The notes under the pieces were generated by a model. The model worked only from the letters and a program-made list of their open reading frames with translations, made no database searches and was not told where the DNA came from. 64,000 nucleotides of DNA, from NCBI GenBank assembly GCA_041671045.1, contig JBAZCF010000011.1, positions 1 through 64,000 of the forward strand, written 5' to 3'. Origin of the DNA: Parachlamydiales bacterium (GTDB lineage: Bacteria > Chlamydiota > Chlamydiia > Chlamydiales > JABDDJ01). A program made the position numbers and the translations under genes. The first letter of the stretch is position 1, and each line of letters begins with the position of its first letter. Of the stretch, positions 26,251 to 35,762 are shown one piece after another.

Positions 26251-26784
26251 TTAATTTTGTTTAAGAAACTTAAGATACTCATTATTTTTGGATATCGCCT
26301 CTTCTGCACTTTCAAACATCGCAGATTTGTAAGGAGGAGATGGATTATCTTGTATACAGTACCCAAATTTGTTTATATAAATATAAGCAGTGCAAAGATA
26401 AGGCTCTAATATTGTATTTTTATTAGAATCTTCAAAATAGATGCAAATATCACAGTTTTCAAAATCAAAAGGGTATTTCACCATATATTTTCGAAGTAAT
26501 TCATTAGAATTAATGTGTTTAAAATATATTTCAGCACATTCCAATAATAACTTCCTAGCTTTGAAAATATCTTTTTCTCCAGAACGATCTACGAAAGAAA
26601 ATGCATAATAACTTAAATTTTTTTGGAAGGCTGCCGCTCCAATTCCATTACATTTCAAACCAAACTTTTCTTGAATCTCATTAACGATTTTTTCTTTTAC
26701 AATCCGACCTTGGAATGTAAATTCATCTTCAGCATTAATCGTCGAGAATGAAATAAAAGCAAGTACTAATATAAAATAATACAA
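26251..26784 (-). CDS. Small exported protein, RHS-array paralogue 2 (candidate immunity)
   Basis: A 177-residue protein with a signal peptide (MYYFILVLAFISFSTINAE) and a globular remainder. It shares KEKIVNEIQEKFGLKCNGIG, AFQKNLSYYAFSFVDRSGEK and RKYMVKYPFDFENC with the preceding gene at 26791, so the two are diverged duplicates. No family is recognised. Its place directly behind an RHS protein with a lipase-like tail, and its export signal, fit an immunity protein that guards the periplasm against that toxin; this is inference. It begins 6 bp after the stop of paralogue 1. Conserved Cys residues (LKCN, ENCDIC) may form a disulphide. Confidence 0.75.
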   Translation of the reverse strand: MYYFILVLAFISFSTINAEDEFTFQGRIVKEKIVNEIQEKFGLKCNGIGAAAFQKNLSYYAFSFVDRSGEKDIFKARKLLLECAEIYFKHINSNELLRKYMVKYPFDFENCDICIYFEDSNKNTILEPYLCTAYIYINKFGYCIQDNPSPPYKSAMFESAEEAISKNNEYLKFLKQN

Positions 26785-26790
26785 ATCGAT

Positions 26791-27348
26791 TCATCTTTTA
26801 TTGAGTTTATATTCATTGTTATTTCTTACGGCTTCCTCGATACTTTCAACTGTATCAGATTTATACCAAGTATTAGGATCGTCATTTGTGCAATACGAAA
26901 ACTTCGCATAATGAATCCCTGAAACAGAAAGATGTGGATGTAGAATAGTGTTTGAATTTTCATCCTTAAAATAGATACTTATAGAACAATCTTCAAGTCC
27001 AAATGGATATTTAACCATGTATTTTCTAATTGATTCATTGGTATTTACATGAGCTAAATATATCTCTGCACAATTCATCAGCAATTCTCTTGCTTCTGGA
27101 ATTTCTTTTTTACCTGAACGATCTACAAAACTATAAGAATAGAAACTCAGATTTTTTTGAAATGCTGATCCTCCCATTCCAATGCATTTCAACTTAAATT
27201 TCTTCTCAATTTCGCTAACAACTCCATTATTTATTATATTAGTCTGTTGATCAAATTCATCTACTTTGAAAAAGTTGAAGGATAGTAATAATTGCATGAT
27301 CATGGATAGCAAGATTACTTTGGATAAAACACAAAATATTATCTTCAT
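26791..27348 (-). CDS. Small exported protein, RHS-array paralogue 1 (candidate immunity)
   Basis: A 185-residue protein with a hydrophobic N terminus (FCVLSKVILLSMIMQLLLSF) and a mature part containing EIEKKFKLKCIGMGGSAFQK, NLSFYSYSFVDRSGKKE and YMVKYPFGLEDCSISIYFKD. The ORF can be read from 27387, but the Met at 27348 lies one base after the RHS stop (TAA-A-ATG), which implies translational coupling. It is a diverged duplicate of the next gene. As the first gene after a toxin-like RHS gene it is the best immunity candidate. No known immunity family is recognised. Confidence 0.75.
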   Translation of the reverse strand: MKIIFCVLSKVILLSMIMQLLLSFNFFKVDEFDQQTNIINNGVVSEIEKKFKLKCIGMGGSAFQKNLSFYSYSFVDRSGKKEIPEARELLMNCAEIYLAHVNTNESIRKYMVKYPFGLEDCSISIYFKDENSNTILHPHLSVSGIHYAKFSYCTNDDPNTWYKSDTVESIEEAVRNNNEYKLNKR

Positions 27349-27349
27349 T

Positions 27350-30300
27350 TTATTTAGAAAGCCTTTTTGATAAGTTATAATATTCATATCTCATAGCTTC
27401 CGCATATGTTGTGCATCTAAAACTATGGTTTAATCCCCATTCCTGACGTTCTAGAACTTTTACGGTTCCCTGCCATTCCGCCATTATTCTACCAAATAGG
27501 TCTAAATTAGCTACAATATCCCAATCCGCTACATAATGTTGAATATATCCACAAGCTTTTACACTAATATATTTTGCAGGAGCAATAGCTACAACATGAA
27601 TTCTTTTACATCTTTCTTGATCATAATATTTCAAGGCATTGGCTGTATTGATAGCCCCTTGACTATGGCAATACGTGAGAAAAATACCATCTGAAGGTGC
27701 CTTATCAAAATAATGATCCCACATGTCATGTATTTTTAGTACAGGGTCAGTACTATAACCTAAAACACCATATGTACATTCAATGCCATCCTCAAAAAAA
27801 CCAAAGGTAGCATTATAAGCACCCATCATTTTCTGGCCAGTAATATTAAAAAAGTAATCCATATTTCCTTTAAAATATTCCATATCTGTACAAATGCCAT
27901 TTGTTAGACCGATGCCTAATTTGCCATAGTCTGTATCGTCTAAATTAAAACATGTTGAAGGAGGAAATCTAGGACAGAATTCGTCTGTATCACAGACCTC
28001 AAAAAAGTTGAACCAAGATTCATTACTTAGAAATTTTGAACTTGTAAAGTGATTTTCATAACCAGGGGTATAATAGGGAACTGTCCTTTGAGAGTATTTA
28101 CCATAGATATCGATAAGGCAGAAGGGTCTATTGTTAACGAAGGTGTAGCCATTGCTCCCCCCTTCAAAACCGATAGGATCGAGGGTGGTCCACCGTCCTG
28201 TATCAGAATCGTAATAACGGCAACCGAAATAGCTGAAGCCTGTTTCAGGATCCATCCTTTTTCCATTCAAGCGCCATAAACAACATTTTGAATGAGATCC
28301 TTCCTCATGCGTGATTTTTCCGAAGGCATCATAACGGAAGAGTGCTTTCAGTTCTCCGGTCTCCACACTGATTAAGGAACGTATAGAGCCTCTTTGGTCA
28401 TGTACAACTGCGAAAATCTCTTGGTCCTTTTCAATAGCTATAGAAGCGCCGATCTCCCCACCAATGCCATCTGCAAGTATACGCAGCTGTAAGATTTGCC
28501 CTTTAGAGGTACAAGTACCAATTTCATCATTATTGCAGTAAAGGTAGCATTCCTCATCAATCAGAGCGGATACAGAATTTGATTTATTTATATGGCGTTT
28601 CTTTAAGCGGCGATTAGAATCGTCATAGATGTATTGATATAAGTTTTCGCCGTCTTGAACTTGAATGAGACGGTCTAAAGCATCGTAAGAAAATTGTTTT
28701 TTCCCATCGTCGATTTGGTTGCCGTTTAGATCATATGTGAATTGCAGTTCATCTGTGGCTTTAAGTTGATTTGTCTGATTATATGTCCAGACTCTGCCTT
28801 TAACGATAATCCTGTTTCCGATACTATCATAAACATACTCCGCGTCTGTTTGCCCTTTCTCCTGACATAAGTAATCTAAGTCGTTGTAACCGTAGCGCTC
28901 GATCCAGGGCTCTTGAGTATCTTGGTGACGGATGGAAAGGGGTTTATCATCCGGATCTTTAGTTTCTATTTTTTGGTGAAAGTGGGGAGACTGGATGCTC
29001 TGCACCTTTCCTAAAGGATTGTATGAATAGTGGACTTCCCCACTATTACCGGCTAATTTTACTTTTAGGGGTCTTTTCTGAAAGTTTCGCTCCAAAATGG
29101 AATGGTCGTACATGGATTCCTGAATTGCATTCTTTCGTATAACCTTATTCAGATTGGTTCCGGTATAATGATATTCGCTACAGCTTCCGTCAGGATAGAC
29201 AAGTTTTCTAAGCTGGCAGAGAGGATCAAAAACGTATCCTACCCGTACATCATCATAGAGAGTCTCTTCTTGAATATTATTATCCTTAGCGTAGCTTCTG
29301 CTTTGAGTGATATGATTTATCTCATCCTCCACTTTTTCTACCCGGCCGGAGCTATCGTAAGTATACCGGTAGGATATTGTGTTCTTATCGTCAAAGATGC
29401 GTAAAAGACGGCGGGCATTATCGTAAGTCCTGTGAAGGATGTTGCCATCCGGTTTAATTGTATCTGTCCGTAGAGCACCCGGAGCATATCTATGAGTGAT
29501 TATATGTTGATCCGGTGTTCCGTAGCCGCGGATCTCTTCCGTCAGATTGCCGGCAGGGTCGTATTTCCATAGGAATATTTGCTCTGAAACTTCCTCGCCA
29601 GCAGTAATAATACTTTCTTTGCATTCCGTTCTTCTTCCGGCGTGGTCATAGGCATATGTGCGAGCAGACAGTAAAGTGCCTAATGAATTTTTAATCTCAA
29701 TCTTAGTGACTTTACCATAAGGATCATGCAATTCAGAAGTCGTTCGGCCCAGCTGATCTGTAGTACTCTTTAGGAGTAATAAGCCTTCGTTATGAGGGTC
29801 CTGAACTGTAGTATACTCGATGTGCGTTTTGCGCCCCAGCGCATCTTCAAAATGTATAGGTCTGCCAAGGATATCGTACGTAGTATAGTTACTGTAAGAC
29901 TCCCCCTCCGCAGCCCAGTGGGTGTTAATAATCTCCCTGCCGCACATGTCGAATGTTGTGCTTTCACGTGCTATGACATTTTCTTTTCCATCCAGAGTAC
30001 ATCTGCCTATCACTCTATCCATCAGGTCGTATTCATTTGTAAGTATGCACAGAGGAGTATCCGAATCTAGCTCCCACGTTGTCTCCCTAGAGACCCTTCC
30101 CAAGGAATCATATTCATAAGTGATGCGTTTTGTAGCTTTGCATTCTTCAATGCACCTTCCTGCCCCATCGTAGTCATAGGTTGTCACTAAACCTTCATTG
30201 TCTTCGATTCTTTTTAACCGCTTGCCTTTCCACTCGAAGCTCATTTTGGTGAGTATTTGACCGTCTACATCTAGTGTGCATTCTGTGATCTTATTTCCCA

Positions 30301-32695
30301 TACGATCGTATGTGTACTGCAGACCTGTTCCTTCTCGGGAAGTATAGCTTTTGAGATTTCCGGAAGGTGTATAACGCCACTGTTCCGTAGATCCATCTGG
30401 ATAGATTTTCTCGGCTATGGTATTGCGTGAAGTAAAGCGTTGGTAGACTATTTCACCGCTTTCATTTTCGATGCTTGTGGGGCAGCCGAGGATATTATAT
30501 TTAGTGAATTCTGTTCCGAGGGTGCAAACACCCTTATTGTTAATGTATGCAGGGGAATACTTTTCTGACACACGATCCAGGCCATCATAACGGTAGACAA
30601 TTTTCTGACCTAGGTAATCAATATCATAGGTGATTTGATCCATGTTATTATAGCGTCTATGAGTGCTATATGCTGTCCCTTCGGGAACATTGATGCGTGT
30701 GGAGACAAGTCTATTTGTCTGGTCATAGATAAAATGAGAATACCATCTCTTATCCGGTCCACAGAGGAATTCAATATTTCCATAGGGATCATAGACCTTT
30801 TCGGTTACATTTTGGAGAGGGTCTGTTTCCCAAATAACCCTTCCCTTACAATCGTATCGCTTTTCTAGCGTATAACGATGCACTCCATCCGCATCAAACA
30901 GGTCTGTGTGTGTCAGTTGACCTACGGCGTCGTAAGTGTACCGTATAGTCTTCAAGGGCGTATCCTGGCAGGTCTTTCGGTCCCAATAGAAAAATGACTC
31001 TACTTGGGGTTTTCCAAAACATGCAGGATCTTCGCAAAACTGTCTTATAACCTTGAGACGTTCCGTCAAGTTATTCAAGTCATCGTGGTCAACGCCTGCA
31101 CCATTGTCGAATGTTTCTGCCCAGCAGAGATTCTGATCGTTGTAGAAACGAAACTCACGTAGAACAATAATGCCATCGCAGACAACAAACTTTTGACAGG
31201 GTAGGTCTGAATTTACGACATAGTGCTGAATGATTGTAGGGCCTTCGTCATCCTCTTGGGTAAGCTGGTTATTGAACTGGTCGTTGCTATGGGTATAGCG
31301 CTTTGAATAGGAACCGGGAGTAAATGATCCATCAAGATATCCAGAAAGGATTTCTTGCTGAATGTTACCCCGCTCATCATAGATATAGTCTTTACTACGA
31401 ATGATATGACCGGTGGGTTCTACTTCCTTTTTAGACTTTAATTGGCCTCCCCATTCCCATGTATAGTTTTCACTATAGGCTGGTGTATAGTCTCCGGAAC
31501 CATAGTAATGTGTAATACTATTGAGCTGGCCTCCTGCAGAGGAGAAGCATTTTCGATGGTTTTCAGAATTAATGACCTCTACTTTTGGACAAGAGTAGAA
31601 GAAATTGTAGAGGATACCATGCGGATTGCTTAAACTCTTTACGTGGTTGGAATATTGTGGAAAAGTTTTCTTATCTACCTGACTGGAACCGTCTAAATTG
31701 GCATTATCACCTATATTAAAATAGTGAACCTTCAGGAAATTGGTGGAGTTTTCGTCCGGACCTGAAATCTTTTCTGAGATATTCCACAACAATGAAAATT
31801 CATTTCTTGAATACCTATAATAGTTATTTATGCCGTGGCTTTTTTCCACACTCATCAGGTAGGGAACGTGGTAACTTTTTTCTCCTTTACCTACTTTCAA
31901 TTCCTCAAATCCATAACGGACTTTTTGTCCATTAGAGGCCTGGAGAGATAGTTCCTGATCCTTATACTTACTAAAATCGATGCGTGCATTTTCTTTGCGT
32001 ATAAAGCTTCTAGTTATAGATTTGAGAACTTCTTTAGAATTGAAAATATACTGAAAATATGTCCCATTAGCTTTTTTTTCGAACTGCAGATGGTAAATCC
32101 CTTTTTCTTTTCCTTTGTCTTTAAAATAGCTACGGTGGTTGCCTCCGCCATCTATAACGTCAATCAGCTGATCTCTTTCCTTAAACGAAACATTCGAGTT
32201 CTTAGGATTGCTCTTGCCTGAAGGTCTTCCCATTCCACAATTTGAGTATCCAAATGCTGTTTCAGGGGTCATTCCTATAGGAGGTTTGCTCGTCCTATGT
32301 CCCTGTCCTCTAAAATGGGAAATACCTCCTGAATGCTCCTTGAGATAGATATCAAAGAAAACGTTTTTACGGTTTACTGATCCCCCCTCTACATTAGCTG
32401 TTAGAGGTAGTGTCACGTCCCAAGAAGCACCTAAGAAGCGCCTGCTTAAATCACCATTGCTGTAGCATCTAGAGAGGGCTAAGGGATCCGGACCTTCAAT
32501 AAGGATGTCCGTTTCAAAATCTACAAAATTTCCAGAAATTGCATTGAAATGACCACCTATTAACGTTGAGGTTATTCCATCGGTATCTGAAACGGAAGAC
32601 ATCGGAAAATGTTCGCGTATATCAGAGGGGGCTTCAAAGGCGCTAGCTATGGTGGAGATAAAGAGAAGAGGTGCAAAAAGGTAAAAAATTTTCAT
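27350..32695 (-). CDS. Exported RHS/YD-repeat protein with lipase-like C-terminal domain
   Basis: A 1781-residue protein. A signal peptide (MKIFYLFAPLLFISTIAS) is followed by a DUF6531-like start (GHFNAISGNFVDFETDILIE, then PLALSRCYSNGD). A very long run of YD repeats follows (e.g. YDGLDRVSEKY, YDYDGAGRC, YTYDSSGRVEK). The RHS core ends at the RYYDSDTGRWTTLDPIGF hallmark near residue 1500. The 249-residue tail contains NGI at about 1600, YCHSQGA (nucleophile Ser near 1678), ADWDIVAN and NHSF (His near 1757), a plausible Ser-Asp-His hydrolase; the NGI/CHSQGA pattern recalls the chlamydial DUF687 family. RHS cages shield a C-terminal toxin. The frame also opens 12 bases upstream. Two and a half paralogous exported genes follow. 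Confidence 0.88.
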   Translation of the reverse strand: MKIFYLFAPLLFISTIASAFEAPSDIREHFPMSSVSDTDGITSTLIGGHFNAISGNFVDFETDILIEGPDPLALSRCYSNGDLSRRFLGASWDVTLPLTANVEGGSVNRKNVFFDIYLKEHSGGISHFRGQGHRTSKPPIGMTPETAFGYSNCGMGRPSGKSNPKNSNVSFKERDQLIDVIDGGGNHRSYFKDKGKEKGIYHLQFEKKANGTYFQYIFNSKEVLKSITRSFIRKENARIDFSKYKDQELSLQASNGQKVRYGFEELKVGKGEKSYHVPYLMSVEKSHGINNYYRYSRNEFSLLWNISEKISGPDENSTNFLKVHYFNIGDNANLDGSSQVDKKTFPQYSNHVKSLSNPHGILYNFFYSCPKVEVINSENHRKCFSSAGGQLNSITHYYGSGDYTPAYSENYTWEWGGQLKSKKEVEPTGHIIRSKDYIYDERGNIQQEILSGYLDGSFTPGSYSKRYTHSNDQFNNQLTQEDDEGPTIIQHYVVNSDLPCQKFVVCDGIIVLREFRFYNDQNLCWAETFDNGAGVDHDDLNNLTERLKVIRQFCEDPACFGKPQVESFFYWDRKTCQDTPLKTIRYTYDAVGQLTHTDLFDADGVHRYTLEKRYDCKGRVIWETDPLQNVTEKVYDPYGNIEFLCGPDKRWYSHFIYDQTNRLVSTRINVPEGTAYSTHRRYNNMDQITYDIDYLGQKIVYRYDGLDRVSEKYSPAYINNKGVCTLGTEFTKYNILGCPTSIENESGEIVYQRFTSRNTIAEKIYPDGSTEQWRYTPSGNLKSYTSREGTGLQYTYDRMGNKITECTLDVDGQILTKMSFEWKGKRLKRIEDNEGLVTTYDYDGAGRCIEECKATKRITYEYDSLGRVSRETTWELDSDTPLCILTNEYDLMDRVIGRCTLDGKENVIARESTTFDMCGREIINTHWAAEGESYSNYTTYDILGRPIHFEDALGRKTHIEYTTVQDPHNEGLLLLKSTTDQLGRTTSELHDPYGKVTKIEIKNSLGTLLSARTYAYDHAGRRTECKESIITAGEEVSEQIFLWKYDPAGNLTEEIRGYGTPDQHIITHRYAPGALRTDTIKPDGNILHRTYDNARRLLRIFDDKNTISYRYTYDSSGRVEKVEDEINHITQSRSYAKDNNIQEETLYDDVRVGYVFDPLCQLRKLVYPDGSCSEYHYTGTNLNKVIRKNAIQESMYDHSILERNFQKRPLKVKLAGNSGEVHYSYNPLGKVQSIQSPHFHQKIETKDPDDKPLSIRHQDTQEPWIERYGYNDLDYLCQEKGQTDAEYVYDSIGNRIIVKGRVWTYNQTNQLKATDELQFTYDLNGNQIDDGKKQFSYDALDRLIQVQDGENLYQYIYDDSNRRLKKRHINKSNSVSALIDEECYLYCNNDEIGTCTSKGQILQLRILADGIGGEIGASIAIEKDQEIFAVVHDQRGSIRSLISVETGELKALFRYDAFGKITHEEGSHSKCCLWRLNGKRMDPETGFSYFGCRYYDSDTGRWTTLDPIGFEGGSNGYTFVNNRPFCLIDIYGKYSQRTVPYYTPGYENHFTSSKFLSNESWFNFFEVCDTDEFCPRFPPSTCFNLDDTDYGKLGIGLTNGICTDMEYFKGNMDYFFNITGQKMMGAYNATFGFFEDGIECTYGVLGYSTDPVLKIHDMWDHYFDKAPSDGIFLTYCHSQGAINTANALKYYDQERCKRIHVVAIAPAKYISVKACGYIQHYVADWDIVANLDLFGRIMAEWQGTVKVLERQEWGLNHSFRCTTYAEAMRYEYYNLSKRLSK

Positions 32696-33022
32696 AAGCG
32701 ATATCATTTAGTTAAATAAAAATGATGTAGCTTATGCATTAATAGTATTATTTTATATGTAAATTAATAATTTTACATATATTAAAATTTAATGTTACAA
32801 TAGTTATTTGTCTCATCAAAATCATAATCAAGCTTTTGTAAAATATTTTTAAAATCTTATTTTAGAAAGTTTATAGGAAAAGAAAAAATGCACTGATTGG
32901 GAGGTTCGCTCGACAAGTCGTGTTGAATGGTCTTGATATGCAAAACGTGTCCTAGTATAGGAGTGTGTCGACAAGTCCTTGCGGTTCTACATAACTTTCT
33001 ATGACAATCTTCTTACATTTAT

Positions 33023-33209
33023 TGACTGCGAAGCAGTATTTTGCCACGAAGTGGCTACATGATGTTAGCCATGTGTGAATGAGCGAAGCGAAGAACACAT
33101 GGAAAGGATACCCCCTAGAATCAAGCCACAAAGTGGCGGCAGATTTAAAATTGGGCTAGAATGAATCACTAATATCGCCACTTCGCAGCAAAATACTGCT
33201 TCACAGTTA
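33023..33209. repeat. 187-bp inverted-repeat intergenic element, copy 3
   Basis: It matches the copy at 182-366 over its whole length, including the terminal arms and the internal gagcgaagcgaagaac. The flanks are also shared: 32984-33022 is the reverse complement of 89-127, and 33210-33232 is the reverse complement of 159-181. Relative to its flanks the core is thus reversed compared with copies 1 and 2. It lies between the RHS gene start and an exported-protein gene. Confidence 0.85.
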
Positions 33210-33270
33210 CTTATGAGTATTGGTGAGTAATATTAGGGAATGTTTCGCTTCGCTAAATAAACATTCAATA

Positions 33271-34242
33271 TTATTCACTCAATCTATCAAAATCCAAATC
33301 GATCTCTTGTACCAGAACATTAGAGTCATGTTTTAACTCGCTCGTAGGAACGGAAAATTGATCTACAGTTTTCAATAATATGGGAATTATGCACTGATTC
33401 ACAATGGAATATTTGTTATTGATCTCTAAAGTTATCGGAAGTTTCACTAAATACTCCCCCTTTTTCCACTCACCACCCTTAAAACCTATGAAAGCATCTC
33501 CAATATCTTTTATTTTTACACCGTCTGTAAGGATAAATACAGCTAATTGATGTTTGCCATTTATATCCTTCTCTGCTGTGACTTTTATCTTTTCCCCTAC
33601 CATTTCATAGGTTGTAATGCCTTCTAGCAACTCGTAGCCATGAATCTTTAGCATTTCTTGTTCTGTCAAGAGTTTTGTATTTTTGATGAGGTTATCCCAA
33701 ACAGGGCAAGGTGTATCCAAAGTATCATTTTCTGAAGCAGGTGTGATTATTGCTAAAAATGCCGCATGCCCTCCTTCCATATTTAAGCCTATATAGGCTG
33801 ATTGGTATAGTTTATTGTCCTTAAGTACTCTTAATACGAGGATAGGATAATCGCCCCACATATACTTATCCATACTGAAAGGCCTTCGCTTTGGACTTTC
33901 AGAGAGGGATTTTTCAATAGAGAAACTATTAGGTCCTATTTGAGCAACCTTTGAACTCAGACTTACTATGATAATAGGCTGAGTAAGGTCTTTATGCTCG
34001 TGGAAAGCCTCAATCTGTTCTTTTGTTCCCCAAAGAACAGGCCCTGACATTTTTATATCATTATTAATTCGTTTCTCAAAGGTATCGACAATAAAATCTT
34101 CCGGAAGAGCGAGGTCGACAGCTGGAGGAGAAATTAAACCCGGAAAAAATTCTGAAACACTATGCTTTACAGAAGAAGGTTCCTCAGCTGTTAAGGCTGT
34201 TGAAATAATTATTAGCATTAGAATTAATTTTCTTATAATCAT
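33271..34242 (-). CDS. Exported hypothetical protein
   Basis: A 323-residue protein with a signal peptide (MIIRKLILMLIIISTALTAEE). The rest is soluble and beta-rich, with segments YPILVLRVLKDNKLYQSAYI and VVSL-like strands, a single Cys pair (CPVWDN and NQCIIP) and no recognised domain. It ends beside copy 3 of the intergenic element, and no partner gene is adjacent. Envelope or secreted location is inferred from the signal peptide only. Confidence 0.7.
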   Translation of the reverse strand: MIIRKLILMLIIISTALTAEEPSSVKHSVSEFFPGLISPPAVDLALPEDFIVDTFEKRINNDIKMSGPVLWGTKEQIEAFHEHKDLTQPIIIVSLSSKVAQIGPNSFSIEKSLSESPKRRPFSMDKYMWGDYPILVLRVLKDNKLYQSAYIGLNMEGGHAAFLAIITPASENDTLDTPCPVWDNLIKNTKLLTEQEMLKIHGYELLEGITTYEMVGEKIKVTAEKDINGKHQLAVFILTDGVKIKDIGDAFIGFKGGEWKKGEYLVKLPITLEINNKYSIVNQCIIPILLKTVDQFSVPTSELKHDSNVLVQEIDLDFDRLSE

Positions 34243-34667
34243 GTTTCCTCTTTGTAAGAATCGTAAAATATTTATTTTAACATTAGTGCGGATGCACTCA
34301 CTAACTGTTAGATTATAGAATTGTGAGCGAACTGTACAATGTAAAATATTAATTATTATTACTTAATCTAATTAAATCTTATGTCGATCACCATTTTCAT
34401 GCTGTACATATTCGTGAGGGGGCATGAATAAATTAAATTTTTTTTAAGGAGTAGGGGTATTTGATTATATTTATTACGAACTTCCCATAGGTGTTGTAGG
34501 TCAATTTATGCATTACGTTAAGGTAAAAAGGACATTGAAAGTGTTTTCGAATTTAGAAAACGGATGCTGATAAGGTTATTTGGAGAATTGTTTTGTTAAA
34601 CCATCTGTGAACTAAGGGTAGGTGTGTGTGATCTAAAGATACAAAGTGAATTGCTTCTGTCATTGTC
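34243..34667. other. Intergenic region containing the SRPBCC relic
   Basis: This 425-bp gap holds AT-rich sequence at its left, likely the promoter of the exported-protein gene, and the gene relic at 34448-34599. A further short piece at about 34377-34425 (SYVDHHFHAVHI) may be an earlier part of the same dead gene, separated by several stops. Nothing else is recognised. Confidence 0.5.
34448..34599 (+). pseudogene. Remnant of an SRPBCC (ligand-binding) gene
   Basis: One frame reads DYIYYELPIGVVGQFMHYV then KVKRTLKVF; after a shift of frame near 34550 a second reads EFRKRMLIRLFGELF before TAA at 34599. Together this is the C-terminal third of an SRPBCC protein (the pattern D-x-v-x-Y-x-l-P-x-G-x-x-G, then the helix ending in yR...lf). 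The remainder of the gene is missing. Related, intact SRPBCC genes in the window are at 9287 and 55303. Confidence 0.6.
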
Positions 34668-35249
34668 TCAGTCTATTTCAATTTCAAAGTTACGTAATAA
34701 TGCAATGGCTTCAGGAAAAGAAAATTTGGCTTTTTTGACCTTGTTGTTTCGCACATCGATATCATAATTTCTAGCACCTCTAAAATCGGCTTTAGACAGT
34801 TCGCTCTCATGGAAAACAGATCCTGATAGGTCTGTGTCTCTAAAATCACATTCTGTCAGATTGACTTGAGTAAAATAGCATTCAATAATCTTGCTTCCAT
34901 TGAATGACGTCTTCTTGAGAGGTAATCCTGAGAAATTGCAGAACTGCAGAAAGCATTGTTTAACCTGAATCGTAAAAAATTTACTTTCGCATTTAAAAAA
35001 TTCAGCTCCTACAAGTTTGCATTCAATAAAGGTGGATTCTTGCCAGCGGCAGCCTTCCATTTTTAAGAGGCTCAAATTACAGGCCTTAAACGTACAGGAG
35101 ATGAACTTGGCATTGCGTATGATACACTCTGAGAAATTACAGTTATTAAATTGACAATGGGTAAATGTACAGTCTGAGAGATCCTTCAAGGAGAAATCTT
35201 GTCCCTGGAAGACTTTATCTTCGGATGTATTGTCGTTAGGTTTTTCCAT
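34668..35249 (-). CDS. Pentapeptide-repeat protein
   Basis: A 193-residue protein built from A(D/N)LXX-like pentapeptides with central F/L: e.g. CTFTHCQFNNCNFSECIIRN, CNLSLLKMEGC, VNLTECDFRDTDLSGSVFHE and SELSKADFRGA. Repeats cover about residues 20-175 and form a right-handed quadrilateral beta-helix. Many repeats carry Cys at the outer position. Some family members mimic DNA and protect gyrase; others are effectors or scaffolds. No signal peptide. Function unknown. Confidence 0.88.
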   Translation of the reverse strand: MEKPNDNTSEDKVFQGQDFSLKDLSDCTFTHCQFNNCNFSECIIRNAKFISCTFKACNLSLLKMEGCRWQESTFIECKLVGAEFFKCESKFFTIQVKQCFLQFCNFSGLPLKKTSFNGSKIIECYFTQVNLTECDFRDTDLSGSVFHESELSKADFRGARNYDIDVRNNKVKKAKFSFPEAIALLRNFEIEID

Positions 35250-35322
35250 TGAACTCGAAGAAGGGCTGTGGATTTTAGTTTCTTATAGCATAGAGAGGTA
35301 ATTTTAAAATGCTGGACAGATT

Positions 35323-35360
35323 TAGTACGTACGCGTACTATTTAATACGTACACGTACTA
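35323..35360 (+). promoter_or_regulatory. Tandem palindromic operator upstream of VOC-marR
   Basis: Two imperfect palindromes, tagtacgtacgcgtacta (35323-35340) and taatacgtacacgtacta (35343-35360), lie 20 bp apart centre to centre (two helical turns) just before the VOC-MarR pair. This is the size and placement of a MarR-type operator, so autoregulation by the MarR protein at 35763 is likely. Confidence 0.65.
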
Positions 35361-35382
35361 ATTTACAAATATGGAGTCTTTT

Positions 35383-35751
35383 ATGTTTACCCCTAATCTA
35401 GGTTTTGTGCTGCTATTTGTTGCTAATCCATTGAAGAGCAGCCAATTTTACCAGGAGATTCTGGATATAAAACCGGTGGAAGAATCCCCTACTTTTGTGA
35501 TGTTCGCATTAAAAAATGGGGTCATGTTAGGTTTATGGTCGCGCTATACGGCAGAGCCTCGTGTGGATACTAATCCCGGTGCCTTGGAAATATGTTTTCC
35601 GTCGGCGGATGTGGATGCCCTATATGAAGAATGGGGCAATAAGCAAGTAACCATAGCTCAGAAGCCAACAGATATGGATTTCGGGCGTACCTTTGTTGCT
35701 TTGGATCCTGATGGGCATAGAATTAGAGTTTATAAGCTATTTGAGAGATAA
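35383..35751 (+). CDS. VOC-family (glyoxalase/bleomycin-resistance-like) protein
   Basis: A 122-residue single VOC module: NLGFVLLFVANPLKSSQFYQ at the N terminus, FALKNGVMLGLWSR in the middle and FGRTFVALDPDGHRIRVYKL at the C terminus, the last being a typical metal-binding D-P-D-G-H end. Family members dimerise and bind metals or drugs. The frame opens at 35371, but the ATG at 35383 has GGAG six bases ahead. It lies 11 bp ahead of a MarR gene and behind tandem operators, so it may be an inducible detoxifying or drug-binding protein. Confidence 0.85.
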   Translation: MFTPNLGFVLLFVANPLKSSQFYQEILDIKPVEESPTFVMFALKNGVMLGLWSRYTAEPRVDTNPGALEICFPSADVDALYEEWGNKQVTIAQKPTDMDFGRTFVALDPDGHRIRVYKLFER

Positions 35752-35762
35752 AGGATGAAGAG

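Noticed and set aside
28027..31633. Several short + strand frames inside the RHS gene
   Set aside because: All lie in the complement of a continuous 5.3-kb coding frame with clear YD repeats.
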